Shown: one piece after another, positions 29,001-41,442 of the stretch | Numbering within the stretch: position 1 is the stretch's first letter | Layout: every line of letters begins with the position of its first letter | Origin: Mycolicibacterium rutilum | Lineage (GTDB): Bacteria; Actinomycetota; Actinomycetes; Mycobacteriales; Mycobacteriaceae | NCBI RefSeq assembly: GCF_900108565.1 | Contig: NZ_LT629971.1 | Location: 1,922,001 to 1,986,000 of the forward strand | Reading direction: 5' to 3' | Length of the DNA: 64,000 nt | Made by a program: the position numbers and the translations under genes | The notes under the pieces: model-generated | What the model saw: the letters and a program-made list of their open reading frames with translations, nothing else | The model's database searches: none | Told to the model about the DNA's origin: nothing

Positions 29001-29328
29001 CGACGGCGCGGCCACCGTGCTCGCCGCGGTGATGATCGCGGTGTTGCTGGCCGTCACGGTCGCCGCGGGATATCTCGGCGCGGCGGTGATCGCCCGGCAC
29101 CGCGCGCAGGCGGCCGCCGACCTGAGCGCGCTGGCCGCGGCCGGCCGGGTCGCCGACGGTCCCGCTGCCGCGTGCGCGCACGCCTCGACGGTGTCCGAGT
29201 CGATGCGCGCGCACCTGCGCAGCTGCCGCGTAGATGAGCTCGATGTCGTTGTGGCAGTGGAGGTCACGATCGCATTGGGCCGCTTCGGGGTCGGGCCGGC
29301 CGCTGCCGTCGCGCGCGCCGGACCCTAG
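28960..29328 (+). CDS. TadE-like/helper protein with TadG-like N-terminus (Rv3654c-like)
   Basis: 122 residues from a GTG at 28960, overlapping the previous gene by 41 bp. A basic leader is followed by DDGAATVLAAVMIAVLL, a transmembrane helix, and a short domain with ARHRAQAAADLSALAAA, typical of the actinobacterial TadE/Rv3654c type. Ends 4 bp into the convergent Rv3651-like gene. Confidence 0.75.
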   Translation: MHARWRRSSRAAADDGAATVLAAVMIAVLLAVTVAAGYLGAAVIARHRAQAAADLSALAAAGRVADGPAAACAHASTVSESMRAHLRSCRVDELDVVVAVEVTIALGRFGVGPAAAVARAGP

Positions 29329-30305
29329 GCGCGGCGCAGCATCGCCAGGCCGGCGAACACGCCGTCGCCGACGTCGATCCGGTTGACCGTCACCTGCACG
29401 GGTGTCCATCCGTCGTCCGACGCCATCCGCAGCACGCCCGATGTCGTACCCGTCTCGAATTCGGCTGCCATGCGGTCGATTTCGCCACTGTCCTCGGGGT
29501 GCACGGCGCGGTCACCCGCCATACCGGCGCGCCAGTCGAAGTACGCCGGCGGCGGGTCCAGCCACTTGAGCAGGGTCCAGCGCGGCACATCGATCAGCGC
29601 CCGCTGCACGCCGGGCTGCGCGAGCCCGTCGAGGATCCGCTGCGCGAGGTCATCCGGCGGGGTGGCGGCCGGGTCCGGCTCGCTGCGCCAGTTCATCGCG
29701 CGGCACAGCAGTCGCTCCGAACCGTCGTCCTGCGGTTCGCGCACCACCCGGATCACGAAGCCGACGGTGGCCGGTTCACCGCTGTGGTCGGTGACGTCCC
29801 ACGTGCTGCACAGCACGGCACCGGCTTCGCGGGTGATCGCCATGCGCAGCACCCGGGCTTCGCTGGGGTTCAGGTCGCGGGTGGGCAGGTCGTCGGCGAA
29901 GGTGCGGATCGGCCCTGCCTCGGCGTCCGGGGCGCGACCGCTGTTGAGCAACGACTCCGGAGTGCCGGTCGCGGTGCCGCGGTCCAGGTCCCATACCAGC
30001 GGACCGGGCACCGGCCGCTCGGTCGGTTCCATGTCGGGTGGCCCGATCCACAGGTGCACGCCGTGGATCCGCCCGTCGGTCATCTGCACGACCTCGGTAC
30101 GGATCACGCGGTCGTTCTTCGGGGTGATGCTGCTCAGTCCCTGCCCGGCGCGCACCGTCTCGCCGATGGCGGTCTGGATCGCCATGAGGTGGGGATTTCG
30201 CCTCAACAGCGCGCTGATCGGGACCAGGTTCACGGTTCGCCTGCCCTGCGCGACCACCACGGGCTCGTCGCCCAGCGTTTCCACGAGCAGCCAGTCGTGG
30301 ACCAT
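29325..30305 (-). CDS. PAS/GAF-like sensor domain protein (Rv3651-like, DUF5593)
   Basis: 326 residues, soluble. Resembles Rv3651, whose structure has PAS- and GAF-like domains but no known ligand. The N-terminal WLLVETLG and an internal HLWIG-type strand fit that family. It is transcribed alone. Function unknown. Confidence 0.75.
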   Translation of the reverse strand: MVHDWLLVETLGDEPVVVAQGRRTVNLVPISALLRRNPHLMAIQTAIGETVRAGQGLSSITPKNDRVIRTEVVQMTDGRIHGVHLWIGPPDMEPTERPVPGPLVWDLDRGTATGTPESLLNSGRAPDAEAGPIRTFADDLPTRDLNPSEARVLRMAITREAGAVLCSTWDVTDHSGEPATVGFVIRVVREPQDDGSERLLCRAMNWRSEPDPAATPPDDLAQRILDGLAQPGVQRALIDVPRWTLLKWLDPPPAYFDWRAGMAGDRAVHPEDSGEIDRMAAEFETGTTSGVLRMASDDGWTPVQVTVNRIDVGDGVFAGLAMLRRA

Positions 30306-30613
30306 GCCTGCATTCTATCGACGCGCCCGAGGCCGCCCTCGGGTCGACGGTGCGCCACGGATCGCGTTGAACATTGGCGCCACCGTTGTTTTCGGCTTCG
30401 TTAAAAGGCGAGGACGAAGTTGCAACAGGCCTATTTGCGCGGTATTTTTCGTCTACGCCCGGGTTTCCGGGAGTGAAACGGATCGAGTCGTCCGGCCGTT
30501 TCGCAGTACGAGTCTGTGCGCTCGGCGTCGAGTTTGCGCCCTGAGCCGCGGAACCGGTGGGGGCGACCGTTCGAGGGGTCGGTCGCCCCTCGCATTCCAG
30601 CGCAGCGCGCGCC
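30306..30613. other. Intergenic region with one hairpin
   Basis: 308 bp without a credible gene. The first 130 bp are AT-richer and probably hold the promoter of the Rv3651-like gene. The distal end carries a terminator-like hairpin (separate entry). Confidence 0.5.
30560..30589 (-). terminator. Hairpin downstream of the helicase gene
   Basis: Perfect 10-bp stem GGGGCGACCG / CGGTCGCCCC around a 10-nt loop, 25 bp past the helicase stop. No T-run, as is common in mycobacterial terminators. Confidence 0.55.
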
Positions 30614-32941
30614 TCAGAGCGGACGGCCAGCAATCTCGTCGAGCACCAACCGCAGCACCCGGACCGCGCCTGCCTTGTCCAACGGGTCATTGCCGTTTCC
30701 GCACTTCGGCGACTGCACGCACGACGGGCAGCCGGCCGGGCAGTCACAGGCCTCGATCGCATCGGCCGTTGCTGCCCACCACGTGGCGAGTTTGCGGTAG
30801 CCGCGGTCGGCGAAGCCCGCCCCGCCGGGGTAGCCGTCGTAGACGAAGATCGTCGGCAGGCCCTGCTCCGGCCCGACAGCCGTCGACACCCCGCCGATGT
30901 CGCCGCGGTCGCAGCTGGCGACCAGCGGCAGCAGCCCGATGGCCGCGTGTTCTGCGGCGTGCAGCGCTCCCGGCAGGTGGAGCAAATCGAGTCCGTTGCG
31001 CTGCAACGCCTCTGGAGTGATCGTGCACATCACCGCGGTGGTGTCCAGCGTGCGGGTCGGCATGTCGAGTTCGACGAAGTCGATCACCTCACCGCTCAGT
31101 TGCCTGCGCAGGTACCCGGTCACCGTGTTGCTGACCGACACCGGAACGAGCCCAACAGTAACCGCGCCGAACGTCTTTCGCTCCCCTTCCCCGGTGACCG
31201 CGATGTCGGTCAGTTCCCGCGCGGAGGTGGTGTATCCGGGGTCCTCTGCGTGTACGAACGCGACGCCGTCCTCGAAACTCAGCGAATCGACGAGATAACT
31301 CTCGCCCTGATGGAGATACACGGCGCCGGGGTGCACGGACGCCGGCGCCTGGCCTGCCCCGGTGCTGCCCAGCATGCGCCCGGTGCCGGCCTCCAGGATC
31401 GCGATCTGCCCGCCGGCCGACCCGCGGATGTCCACGGCCGGATGGGGATCCATGCCCGGGGTGGGGAAGTAACCGTTGGCGCGCCTGCGCAGCAGGCCGT
31501 CGTCGACGAGCGCGTCGGCCACCGACTCGGCATCCCACATGCGGACCTCGGCGTCGGTCAGCGGCAGTTCGGCCGCCGCGCAGAGCAGTTGGGGCCCGAG
31601 AACGTAGGGGTTCGTCGGGTCGATGACGACGCGTTCGATCGGCTTGTCGAGCAGCGCCGCCGGGTGGTGCACCAGATACGTGTCGAGCGGGTCGTCGCGG
31701 GCGATCAGCACGATCAGCGCGCTCTGGCCGCGCCGGCCCGAACGACCGGCCTGCTGCCAGAACGAGGTGACGGTGCCCGGGAAGCCCGCGAGCACGACGG
31801 CGTCGAGGCCGGCGATGTCGACGCCCAACTCCAGCGCGTTCGTCGTCGCCAGCCCGCGCAGTTCCCCGTCTGTCAGCGCACGTTCGAGCGCGCGGCGGTC
31901 CTCGGCCAGATAGCCGGCGCGGTAGGACGCGACCCGGTCGACGAGGTCCGGTGCGATCTCCTCGAGCCGGCCCCGCGCCCCCAGCGCGGTCAGTTCCGCG
32001 CCGCGCCGCGACCGCACGAACGTCAGCATCCGCGCGCCCTCGGCGACGAGGTCGGCCATCACGCTGGCCGCCTCCGCGCCGGCCGAACGCCGTACCGGCG
32101 CGCCGTTCTCGCCGACGAGATCCTCGAGAAGCGGCGGCTCCCACAACGCCACCGTGCGCGCGCCCTGCGGTGAACCGTCCTCGGTCACCTCGGCCACGGT
32201 CTGGCCGATCAACTCCGAAGCGGTCTGGCCCGGCGACGCGGTCGTGGCACTGGCGAAGATCACCGTCGGCATCGATCGGTCGGGGGAGTACCGCACGCAC
32301 AGGCGCAGCAGGCGACGCAGCACCATTGCGACGTTGGAGCCGAAAATGCCTCGGTAGTAATGGCATTCGTCGATCACCACGAAGCGCAGGTTGCGCAGGA
32401 ACACCGCCCAACGCGCGTGGTTGCGCAACAGCGACAGATGGATCATGTCGGGGTTGGAGAAGATCCAGCGCGACCGCTCGCGCGCGAAACGGCGTACGTC
32501 GGTGGGGCTGTCCCCGTCATACGAGCACGGTGCGACATCGGGCAGTGGCACGGCTTCGGTGAGCGCCACCGCATTCCGGAGTTGGTCGTGGCCCAGCGCC
32601 TTGGTCGGCGACAGGTACAGCACACGGGCCCGCGGATCGGTCTTCAACGCCGTCAATATCGGCAACTGGTAGGCCAGCGACTTGCCCGACGCGGTGCCGG
32701 TGCTCAGCACCACGTGGCGGCCGTCGCGGGCGAGTTCGGCGGCGGCGACCTGATGCGACCACGGGGCCTCGATACCGCGATCATGGAACGCCCGCACCAC
32801 ATCTGGATCCGCCCACTGCGGCCAGCCGCGCGGCCGGCCGGCCCGCGGGGGCAGATCTGCGACGTGCCGCAAGGGATCCGACCCGCCGGCGCCGGTGCCG
32901 TCGACCGCGCAGGCAAGCAGCTCGCGGCCGAAATCAGCCAT
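30614..32941 (-). CDS. DEAD/DEAH-box helicase of the MrfA/SftH type (Rv3649-like)
   Basis: 775 residues from an ATG at 32941, chosen because gggagga is 6 bases upstream. Superfamily II motifs: STGTASGKSLAYQLP (motif I), DECHYYRG (motif II, DECH), FASATT (motif III), and QQAGRSGRRGQ (motif VI). A C-terminal DUF1998-type region ends in a four-cysteine metal site CDCPAGCPSC plus a later Cys. Proteins of this clade (B. subtilis MrfA, M. smegmatis SftH) are 3'-5' DNA translocases involved in repair. Divergent from cspA. Confidence 0.9.
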   Translation of the reverse strand: MADFGRELLACAVDGTGAGGSDPLRHVADLPPRAGRPRGWPQWADPDVVRAFHDRGIEAPWSHQVAAAELARDGRHVVLSTGTASGKSLAYQLPILTALKTDPRARVLYLSPTKALGHDQLRNAVALTEAVPLPDVAPCSYDGDSPTDVRRFARERSRWIFSNPDMIHLSLLRNHARWAVFLRNLRFVVIDECHYYRGIFGSNVAMVLRRLLRLCVRYSPDRSMPTVIFASATTASPGQTASELIGQTVAEVTEDGSPQGARTVALWEPPLLEDLVGENGAPVRRSAGAEAASVMADLVAEGARMLTFVRSRRGAELTALGARGRLEEIAPDLVDRVASYRAGYLAEDRRALERALTDGELRGLATTNALELGVDIAGLDAVVLAGFPGTVTSFWQQAGRSGRRGQSALIVLIARDDPLDTYLVHHPAALLDKPIERVVIDPTNPYVLGPQLLCAAAELPLTDAEVRMWDAESVADALVDDGLLRRRANGYFPTPGMDPHPAVDIRGSAGGQIAILEAGTGRMLGSTGAGQAPASVHPGAVYLHQGESYLVDSLSFEDGVAFVHAEDPGYTTSARELTDIAVTGEGERKTFGAVTVGLVPVSVSNTVTGYLRRQLSGEVIDFVELDMPTRTLDTTAVMCTITPEALQRNGLDLLHLPGALHAAEHAAIGLLPLVASCDRGDIGGVSTAVGPEQGLPTIFVYDGYPGGAGFADRGYRKLATWWAATADAIEACDCPAGCPSCVQSPKCGNGNDPLDKAGAVRVLRLVLDEIAGRPL

Positions 32942-33216
32942 GAATAGTCCTCCCGAAGCACTTCCTGGCATGAATTGTTCCCCACTTGTTTGCGCCAGAC
33001 TGTCGCGGCAGCTCCGAACGTGATTGACTTATCGCGGTCGCAGCTTCTGTGTTCGTGTACTCGCACTCGCAGGATCGACGTTGCGATCGCGGTTCCTGCG
33101 AGGGTTGTAGGTCGGGTCAGTTCCGAGCACTCCACGAAGGAGAGCGGTCGGAACCGGCCCGGTGTACCGAACACGGTGGACCGCACCCGGTGAATAAGAG
33201 AAGGAAACAACAGGAA

Positions 33217-33420
33217 ATGCCACAGGGAACTGTGAAGTGGTTCAACGCGGAGAAGGGCTTCGGCTTCATCGCCCCGGAGGACGGCTCCGCTGACGTATTT
33301 GTCCACTACACGGAAATTCAGGGCAGCGGCTTCCGCACCCTGGAGGAGAACCAGAAGGTCGAGTTCGAGGTTGGCCAGAGCCCCAAGGGGCCGCAGGCCA
33401 CGGGTGTCCGGGCCGTCTAG
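33217..33420 (+). CDS. cspA: Cold-shock protein
   Basis: 67-residue single cold-shock domain with RNP1 (KGFGFIAP) and RNP2 (VFVHY); it binds single-stranded RNA/DNA as an RNA chaperone. ATG with aaggaaac upstream. The 275-bp upstream gap is divergent with the helicase gene and includes a long probable 5' leader, usual for csp genes. A terminator hairpin follows directly. Confidence 0.95.
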   Translation: MPQGTVKWFNAEKGFGFIAPEDGSADVFVHYTEIQGSGFRTLEENQKVEFEVGQSPKGPQATGVRAV

Positions 33421-33440
33421 CTAGACCCCCAAGCTGAGGT

Positions 33441-33481
33441 AACACCCCGCGCGCGTCCAGACCCGGCCGCCGCGGGGTGTT
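33441..33481 (+). terminator. cspA terminator hairpin
   Basis: 11-bp stem AACACCCCGCG / CGCGGGGTGTT around a 19-nt loop, 20 bp after the cspA stop. Confidence 0.65.
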
Positions 33482-33546
33482 CGCTATTCGGGCCTGCCCC
33501 GGCCCGCCGACTCCGAAGATCCCGGCGACTGGCTTACTGTCGGTCT

Positions 33547-34125
33547 GTGAGCCAGCTGTCGTTCTTCTCGGCTGAGTCGGTGCCACCCACGGTCGCCGAC
33601 CTCACCGGGCTGCTCGCCGCACCCGGTCAGGTGGTGCTGGTGGGTTCGGGCGCGCGGCTGTCGGTCGTCGTCGAGGAACTGTGGCGGGCCGAGGCGCTGG
33701 CCGAGATGATCGTCGAGGCGGGCCTGGAGCCGGAGATCGCGCGCACCGACGAGAACACCCCGCTGGTGCGGACGGCGGTCGACGCCCGACTGCTGACCAT
33801 CGCCGGCGACTGGACCCGTGGCGCGGTCAAAACGGTGCCGCCGCAGTGGCTGCCCGGCCCGCGCGAGTTGCGGGCCTGGACGCTGGCGGCAGGCACCCCG
33901 GAAGCGGACCGCTATCTGCTCGGGCTGGACCCGCACGCGCCGGACACGCATTCGCCGCTGGCGTCGGCGATGATGCGGGTCGGGATCGCGCCGACATTGA
34001 TCGGCACCCGCGGATCCCGGCCGGCGTTGCGGATCAGCGGCCGCCGACGGCTGTTGCGCCTGGTAGAGAACGTGGGGGAACCGCCGGCGGGCGGCGCGGC
34101 GTTCACTCAATGGCCGCGCGTCTGA
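33547..34125 (+). CDS. Conserved protein of unknown function (Rv3647c-like)
   Basis: 192 residues, the same length as Rv3647c. Soluble alpha/beta protein from a GTG at 33547. No catalytic motif recognised. Always found just upstream of topA in mycobacteria, as here, so a role in DNA topology is possible but unproven. Confidence 0.75.
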   Translation: MSQLSFFSAESVPPTVADLTGLLAAPGQVVLVGSGARLSVVVEELWRAEALAEMIVEAGLEPEIARTDENTPLVRTAVDARLLTIAGDWTRGAVKTVPPQWLPGPRELRAWTLAAGTPEADRYLLGLDPHAPDTHSPLASAMMRVGIAPTLIGTRGSRPALRISGRRRLLRLVENVGEPPAGGAAFTQWPRV

Positions 34126-34273
34126 CGGCCGTAAACTGGGGGGTCAGTTTGCGTCGGCCCGCGTGGGGTGCCAAATTGTCAGTTGCCGACAGGATCGACT
34201 TCCGTGGCAAGAGCCATATTGATGGGCACTATCGACCCTGTGGGCAGTTGAAAGAAGTGGAGCGTGCGCAAAG

Positions 34274-37081
<2,808 letters not shown>

Positions 37082-38728
37082 TCAGCGCGAGACGTCGCTG
37101 GCGATCTCGTCGTCGACGTCCTCGTCCTCGTCGGCGCGGGCCTTGCCGGGGGTGGCCAGGTTGATCGGGCGTGCCAGCTGCGTCGGCGCGATCCGCCCGC
37201 GCAGCTCGACGATCTCGCCGACGTCCCAGCACAGCGCCTCGGCGTCCAGCGCGCCGCTGACCGCGATCGCCGAGGCGAGCACGTGGCCGTCCTCGAGCTT
37301 GGCGAGCTCGGTCAGCCGCGCGGCCTCGTTGACCGGGTCGCCGATCACGGTGTACTCGAAGCGGGCCTGCGCGCCGATGTGCCCGGCGATCGCCCGCCCC
37401 GCCGACACCCCGATGCCGAACTCGGTCTGGCCGAGCACCTGGATCAGGTCGTCGTGCAGCTCGCGCGACGCCGCCAGTGCGGCGCCGCACGCGTCGGGAT
37501 GTTCGATCGGCGCCCCGAAGATGGCCAGCGCCGCGTCGCCCTGGAACTTGTTGACGAAGCCGCCGTGCCGGTTGACGGTGTCGACCACGACGCGGAAGAA
37601 GTCGTTGAGCAGGTTGACCACGTCGGCGGCGGGGATGGTCGACGCCAGCTGCGTCGAGCCGACAAGGTCGACGAACAGCACCGCGACGTCGCGTTCCTGA
37701 CCACCGAGTTCGGTGCCGCGCTCCAACGCCCGGCGTGCGACGTCCTCGCCGACGTAGCGACCGAACAGGTCCCGCAGTCGTTGTCGTTCGGCCAGGTCGC
37801 GGACCATGTCGTTGAAGCCCGCCTGCAGCAGGCCCAGCTCGCTGGCGTCGTAGATCTGCATGTGCGCGTTGTAGTTGCCGCGCTGCACCTCACCGAGCGC
37901 CCAGCGCAGCTGGCGCAGCGGGTCGGCGATCGACATCGCGACCAGAACCGTGCCGGCGAGGCCCACCACCAGCGCCGAGATCGCCAGGATCAGGATCGGG
38001 GTGGTCAGTCGGTCGGCGGGCGCGGTGAGGATCTCGAACTTGCTGGCCACCAGCGCCAACACGATCGCGATGATCGGCACCGCCGTCGACAGCACCCAGG
38101 TCATCACCTGCCGCGCGATGACGCCGGGGGCGCGGAAGTTCTCCGGGACGCCGCCGCGCAGCGCCGCGACCGCGACCGGGCGCAACACCCGCTCGGACTG
38201 CAGGTAGCCGATGATCGCCGTCGCCGTCGCCCCCAGGCCGGTCGCGACCGCCACGACGGGCGCCGACTTACTGGCCACCGGCCAGCTGGCCACGATGAAC
38301 ACCACCGAGCCCAGGAACCAGTTCACGACGTTGATCACCGAGCGGTAGAACGGCATGCGCAGCGCCCGGGTGCGCGCGACCTCGGTGTCCTCGGTGTCGC
38401 GTTCGCCGAGCAGCATGTCGCGGCGCTGCCAGCGCATCACCGGGATGAGCAGCCGCAGGCTCCAGTACGCCGCGATGGTGAAGGAGATGAACAGGAAGCC
38501 CAGGAAGACCGCGAGGTTGAACGCCGGCAGATCCTGCAGCTGGATGCGGTCCTCCGGCGGCAGGCCGAACCGCAGGAAGCTCAGGACCAGCAGGGCGCCG
38601 ATGATGTCGGCCTGCACCATGCCCAGCGTGAACACCGGCCACGGGGTGCGCGCGGCCCAGCGGACGAATGCACCGATTCGCCCGATGGGTTTCGCGTCCA
38701 TGGCCACGCCGTCAACCGTATCGGGCAT
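37082..38728 (-). CDS. Membrane class III adenylate cyclase with HAMP domain (Rv3645-like)
   Basis: 548 residues from an ATG at 38728, as in Rv3645 (549 aa). Six transmembrane segments (about 25-280), then a HAMP linker, then a cyclase homology domain (about 355-520). Catalytic residues: metal Asp in LFVDLVGST, substrate Lys and second Asp in VNKFQGDAALAIF, and transition-state Asn/Arg in IGDPVNEAARL. Makes cAMP for CRP and cAMP-dependent acetyltransferase. Divergent from holB across 62 bp. Confidence 0.92.
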   Translation of the reverse strand: MPDTVDGVAMDAKPIGRIGAFVRWAARTPWPVFTLGMVQADIIGALLVLSFLRFGLPPEDRIQLQDLPAFNLAVFLGFLFISFTIAAYWSLRLLIPVMRWQRRDMLLGERDTEDTEVARTRALRMPFYRSVINVVNWFLGSVVFIVASWPVASKSAPVVAVATGLGATATAIIGYLQSERVLRPVAVAALRGGVPENFRAPGVIARQVMTWVLSTAVPIIAIVLALVASKFEILTAPADRLTTPILILAISALVVGLAGTVLVAMSIADPLRQLRWALGEVQRGNYNAHMQIYDASELGLLQAGFNDMVRDLAERQRLRDLFGRYVGEDVARRALERGTELGGQERDVAVLFVDLVGSTQLASTIPAADVVNLLNDFFRVVVDTVNRHGGFVNKFQGDAALAIFGAPIEHPDACGAALAASRELHDDLIQVLGQTEFGIGVSAGRAIAGHIGAQARFEYTVIGDPVNEAARLTELAKLEDGHVLASAIAVSGALDAEALCWDVGEIVELRGRIAPTQLARPINLATPGKARADEDEDVDDEIASDVSR

Positions 38729-38790
38729 GGGCGACCCATACGGGTGATGTGGGACGGACGTGTCGGTTCGCAGCATTACTGTGATGTGCG

Positions 38791-39999
38791 ATGTCTGGTG
38801 TTTTCTCCCGGCTGGTGGGTCAGCAGGCGGTCGAATCGGAGCTGGTGGCGGCTGCGCGTGCGGCGCGCGGTGAGACCGCTCACAGCGGCGGCACCGTGGG
38901 GACCATGACACACGCGTGGCTGATCACCGGGCCGCCGGGGTCGGGCCGCTCGGTGGCCGCGTTGTGCTTCGCGGCTGCGCTGCAGTGCACGTCCGACGGC
39001 CCGCCGGGATGCGGCGAGTGCCGGGCGTGCACGACGACGATGGCCGGCACCCACGCCGACGTGCGGCGGATCATCCCCGAAGGGTTGTCGATCGGGGTCG
39101 ACGAGATGCGCGGCATCGTGCAGATCGCGTCGCGGCGGCCCGGCACCGGGCGCTGGCAGATCGTGCTGATCGAGGACGCCGACCGGCTCACCGAGGGCGC
39201 GGCGAACGCCCTGCTCAAGGTGGTCGAGGAACCGCCGCCGTCGACGGTGTTCCTGCTGTGCGCGCCGTCGGTGGATCCCGAGGACATCGCGATCACGCTG
39301 CGCTCACGCTGCCGGCACGTGGCGCTGGTGACCCCGACCGTCGACGCGATCGCCGACGTGCTGATCGACAGCGACGGCCTGGCCGAGGCGGATGCCAAGT
39401 GGGCGGCGTCGGTCAGCGGTGGGCATGTCGGCCGGGCGCGGCGACTGGCCACCGACGATCAGGCCAGGGAGCGCAGGAAGCGGGCGCTGAGCCTGGCGCG
39501 TGACGCCGCGACCCCGTCGCGGGCGTACGCCGCGGCCGAAGAGCTGGTGAAGACCGCCGAGGACGAGGCGGTCGCGTTGACCGTCGACCGCAACGAGGCC
39601 GAGACCGAGGAGCTGCGCACCGCGCTCGGCGCCGGCGGGACGGGCAAGGGCGCGGCCGGTGCGTTGCGCGGGTCGGCGGGCGCACTCAGCGCGCTCGAGC
39701 GGCGGCAGAAGTCGCGCAGGACGCGCGCGTCGCGGGATTCGCTGGACCGGGCGCTGATCGACCTGGCGACCTACTTCCGCGACGCGCTGCTGGTGGCCTC
39801 GGGCGCCGGTGGTGTGCAGCAGAACCACCCGGACATGGGCGACGAGGTGGCCAGGATCGCCGCGCACGCCTCGCCGGAGAAGCTGTTGCGCTGCATCGAA
39901 GCGGTGCTGGAGTGCCGCGAGGCGCTGGCGGTCAACGTCAAACCGAAGTTCGCGGTCGACGCGATGGTGGCCACCGTGGGGCAGGCGCTGCGTGACTGA
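38791..39999 (+). CDS. holB: DNA polymerase III subunit delta'
   Basis: 402 residues. Clamp-loader subunit: GPPGSGRS in the P-loop position lacks the lysine, as expected for the non-hydrolysing delta' subunit; zinc-binding cysteines in CTSDGPPGCGECRAC; EDADRLTEGAANALLKVVEEPP as the sensor/SRC region. ATG at 38791. Confidence 0.92.
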   Translation: MSGVFSRLVGQQAVESELVAAARAARGETAHSGGTVGTMTHAWLITGPPGSGRSVAALCFAAALQCTSDGPPGCGECRACTTTMAGTHADVRRIIPEGLSIGVDEMRGIVQIASRRPGTGRWQIVLIEDADRLTEGAANALLKVVEEPPPSTVFLLCAPSVDPEDIAITLRSRCRHVALVTPTVDAIADVLIDSDGLAEADAKWAASVSGGHVGRARRLATDDQARERRKRALSLARDAATPSRAYAAAEELVKTAEDEAVALTVDRNEAETEELRTALGAGGTGKGAAGALRGSAGALSALERRQKSRRTRASRDSLDRALIDLATYFRDALLVASGAGGVQQNHPDMGDEVARIAAHASPEKLLRCIEAVLECREALAVNVKPKFAVDAMVATVGQALRD

Positions 40000-40067
40000 C
40001 TTGGGTCGGCGGCGGGCACTGCCGTAGACTCGTCCCGCCCGAGCCGCGCGCCAGCGTGGCAGGGCAC

Positions 40068-40140
40068 GCCACCTTAGCTCAGTCGGTAGAGCGGCTCACT
40101 CGTAATGAGCAGGTCAGGAGTTCGATTCTCCTAGGTGGCT
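40068..40140 (+). tRNA. tRNA-Thr(CGT)
   Basis: 73 nt. Acceptor GCCACCT/AGGTGGC with discriminator T, anticodon stem GCTCA/TGAGC around CTCGTAA (anticodon CGT), T-loop GTTCGATTC. CCA not encoded. A short T-run (ctcttttgg) follows. Confidence 0.95.
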
Positions 40141-40195
40141 CTCTCTTTTGGCCGCCGAGCGCACGCTTTTTCGCGGGTGTTCTCGGGTTTTGTGT

Positions 40196-41074
40196 TCAAC
40201 TTCCGTGCGCTCGGGGCAGGAATTCGCGGACCAGCGGCACCACTTCGGACAGATGCGTCTCGAGGAGCCAGTGCCCGCCGCCGAGCAGGCGCAGCGGCGC
40301 GTCGGGCACGTCGCGGTGGTAGGCCCGCGCCGAGGCCTCCGGCATGTAGCCGTCGTGGGGTCCCCACACGATCAGGGTCGGCGGCTGGTGCTCGCGCAGG
40401 TAGGCCTGCTCGTCGGGAAACCAGTTCAGGGTGGTGGGCTGGTCTTCGAGAAGGTGGATGAGGTTCGCCAGCCGCTCGGGGGTGTTCATCAGCGACCAGT
40501 GCAGCGTCCACAGGTCGGGGCTGATCCGGTCGGCGACGTCGTCGGGCAGTTCGCCGCGGAACTCGCTTTCGAACCCGGCCAGCGTGACGTGCTGGGCGAT
40601 GTGGCGCCGCGACGCGGGGCCGGGGTTGGCCCACAGTTCCTTGAGGAAGTCGTATTTGGAGCCGAACGCGTCGGCGTAGATGTCGCCGTTCTGGATGATG
40701 AGCCCGGCGACGCGCTCGGGTGCGGCCATCGCGAGCCGGAAGCCGAACTGTGAACCGTAGTCATGCAGCCAGATGACGTAGCGCCGCAAGTTCAAGGCGT
40801 CGACGAACGCCTGCAAAAACGTCGCGTACGCCTCGAAGGTGTAGCCGAAGTCATCGGGCGAAGGGGTTGCGCTGTAACCGAATCCGGGCAGATCGGGTGC
40901 GACGAGGCGCCACTGGTCGCCGAGTGCGGCCATGAGATTGCGGTAGACGTAGGACGACGCCGGGTATCCGTGCGGCAGCAAGACGACGGGGGCGTCCGGT
41001 GGTCCCGCCTGCCGGTAGAAGGTGTCGATGCCGTCGACGGTGACGCGGTGATGGGTGACCGGTGCGATGCTCAC
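40196..41074 (-). CDS. Alpha/beta hydrolase, epoxide hydrolase/haloalkane dehalogenase-like
   Basis: 292 residues. Oxyanion HGYPASSYVYRN (about 35), elbow LHDYGS with Asp as nucleophile near residue 105, DLPGFGYS after strand 4, and the acid and His of GPHDGY and GGHWLL near the end. A cap domain lies between. An Asp nucleophile points to epoxide or haloalkane hydrolysis. GTG start overlaps the CMD gene by 4 bp; last gene of a six-gene chain. Confidence 0.85.
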   Translation of the reverse strand: MSIAPVTHHRVTVDGIDTFYRQAGPPDAPVVLLPHGYPASSYVYRNLMAALGDQWRLVAPDLPGFGYSATPSPDDFGYTFEAYATFLQAFVDALNLRRYVIWLHDYGSQFGFRLAMAAPERVAGLIIQNGDIYADAFGSKYDFLKELWANPGPASRRHIAQHVTLAGFESEFRGELPDDVADRISPDLWTLHWSLMNTPERLANLIHLLEDQPTTLNWFPDEQAYLREHQPPTLIVWGPHDGYMPEASARAYHRDVPDAPLRLLGGGHWLLETHLSEVVPLVREFLPRAHGS

Positions 41075-41442
41075 TTCTCTCGCAACACCTCTTCGGCGAT
41101 TTTCATTGCGGCGGTGGCGGCGGGGAAGCCGGTGTATCCGGTGCTGTGGTAGATGACCTCGGCGATCTCGTCGTCGGTGAGCCCGTTGGTGCGAGCGATC
41201 CGGAAGTGAAGTTGAAGTTCCTCGGTCGCGCGCAGCGCGATGAGGATGCCCAGCGTGACGAGGCTGCGTTCGCGTCGGCTCAGGCCGTCGCGGGTCCAGA
41301 GCCGGCCGAACACGTTGTCCAACGCCAGCCCGAGCATTTCGCCGCCGAAACCGTCGGTGGGCAGTTCGGCGTCACCGTCCGGCAGGACGCCCGGAAGCAG
41401 TTCGCGGAATGCCTGAAGTCCTTGTTTGCGTACCTCTGTCAT
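41071..41442 (-). CDS. Carboxymuconolactone decarboxylase (CMD)-family protein
   Basis: 123 residues, the all-helical CMD fold of gamma-carboxymuconolactone decarboxylase (not the CxxC AhpD type): WTRDGLSRRERSLVTLG, ELQLHFR with conserved His, and EVIYHSTGYTGFPAA. Overlaps the lipoprotein gene upstream (ATGA) and the hydrolase downstream. Aromatic catabolism partners are not in the window, so the substrate is open. Confidence 0.85.
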   Translation of the reverse strand: MTEVRKQGLQAFRELLPGVLPDGDAELPTDGFGGEMLGLALDNVFGRLWTRDGLSRRERSLVTLGILIALRATEELQLHFRIARTNGLTDDEIAEVIYHSTGYTGFPAATAAMKIAEEVLREK

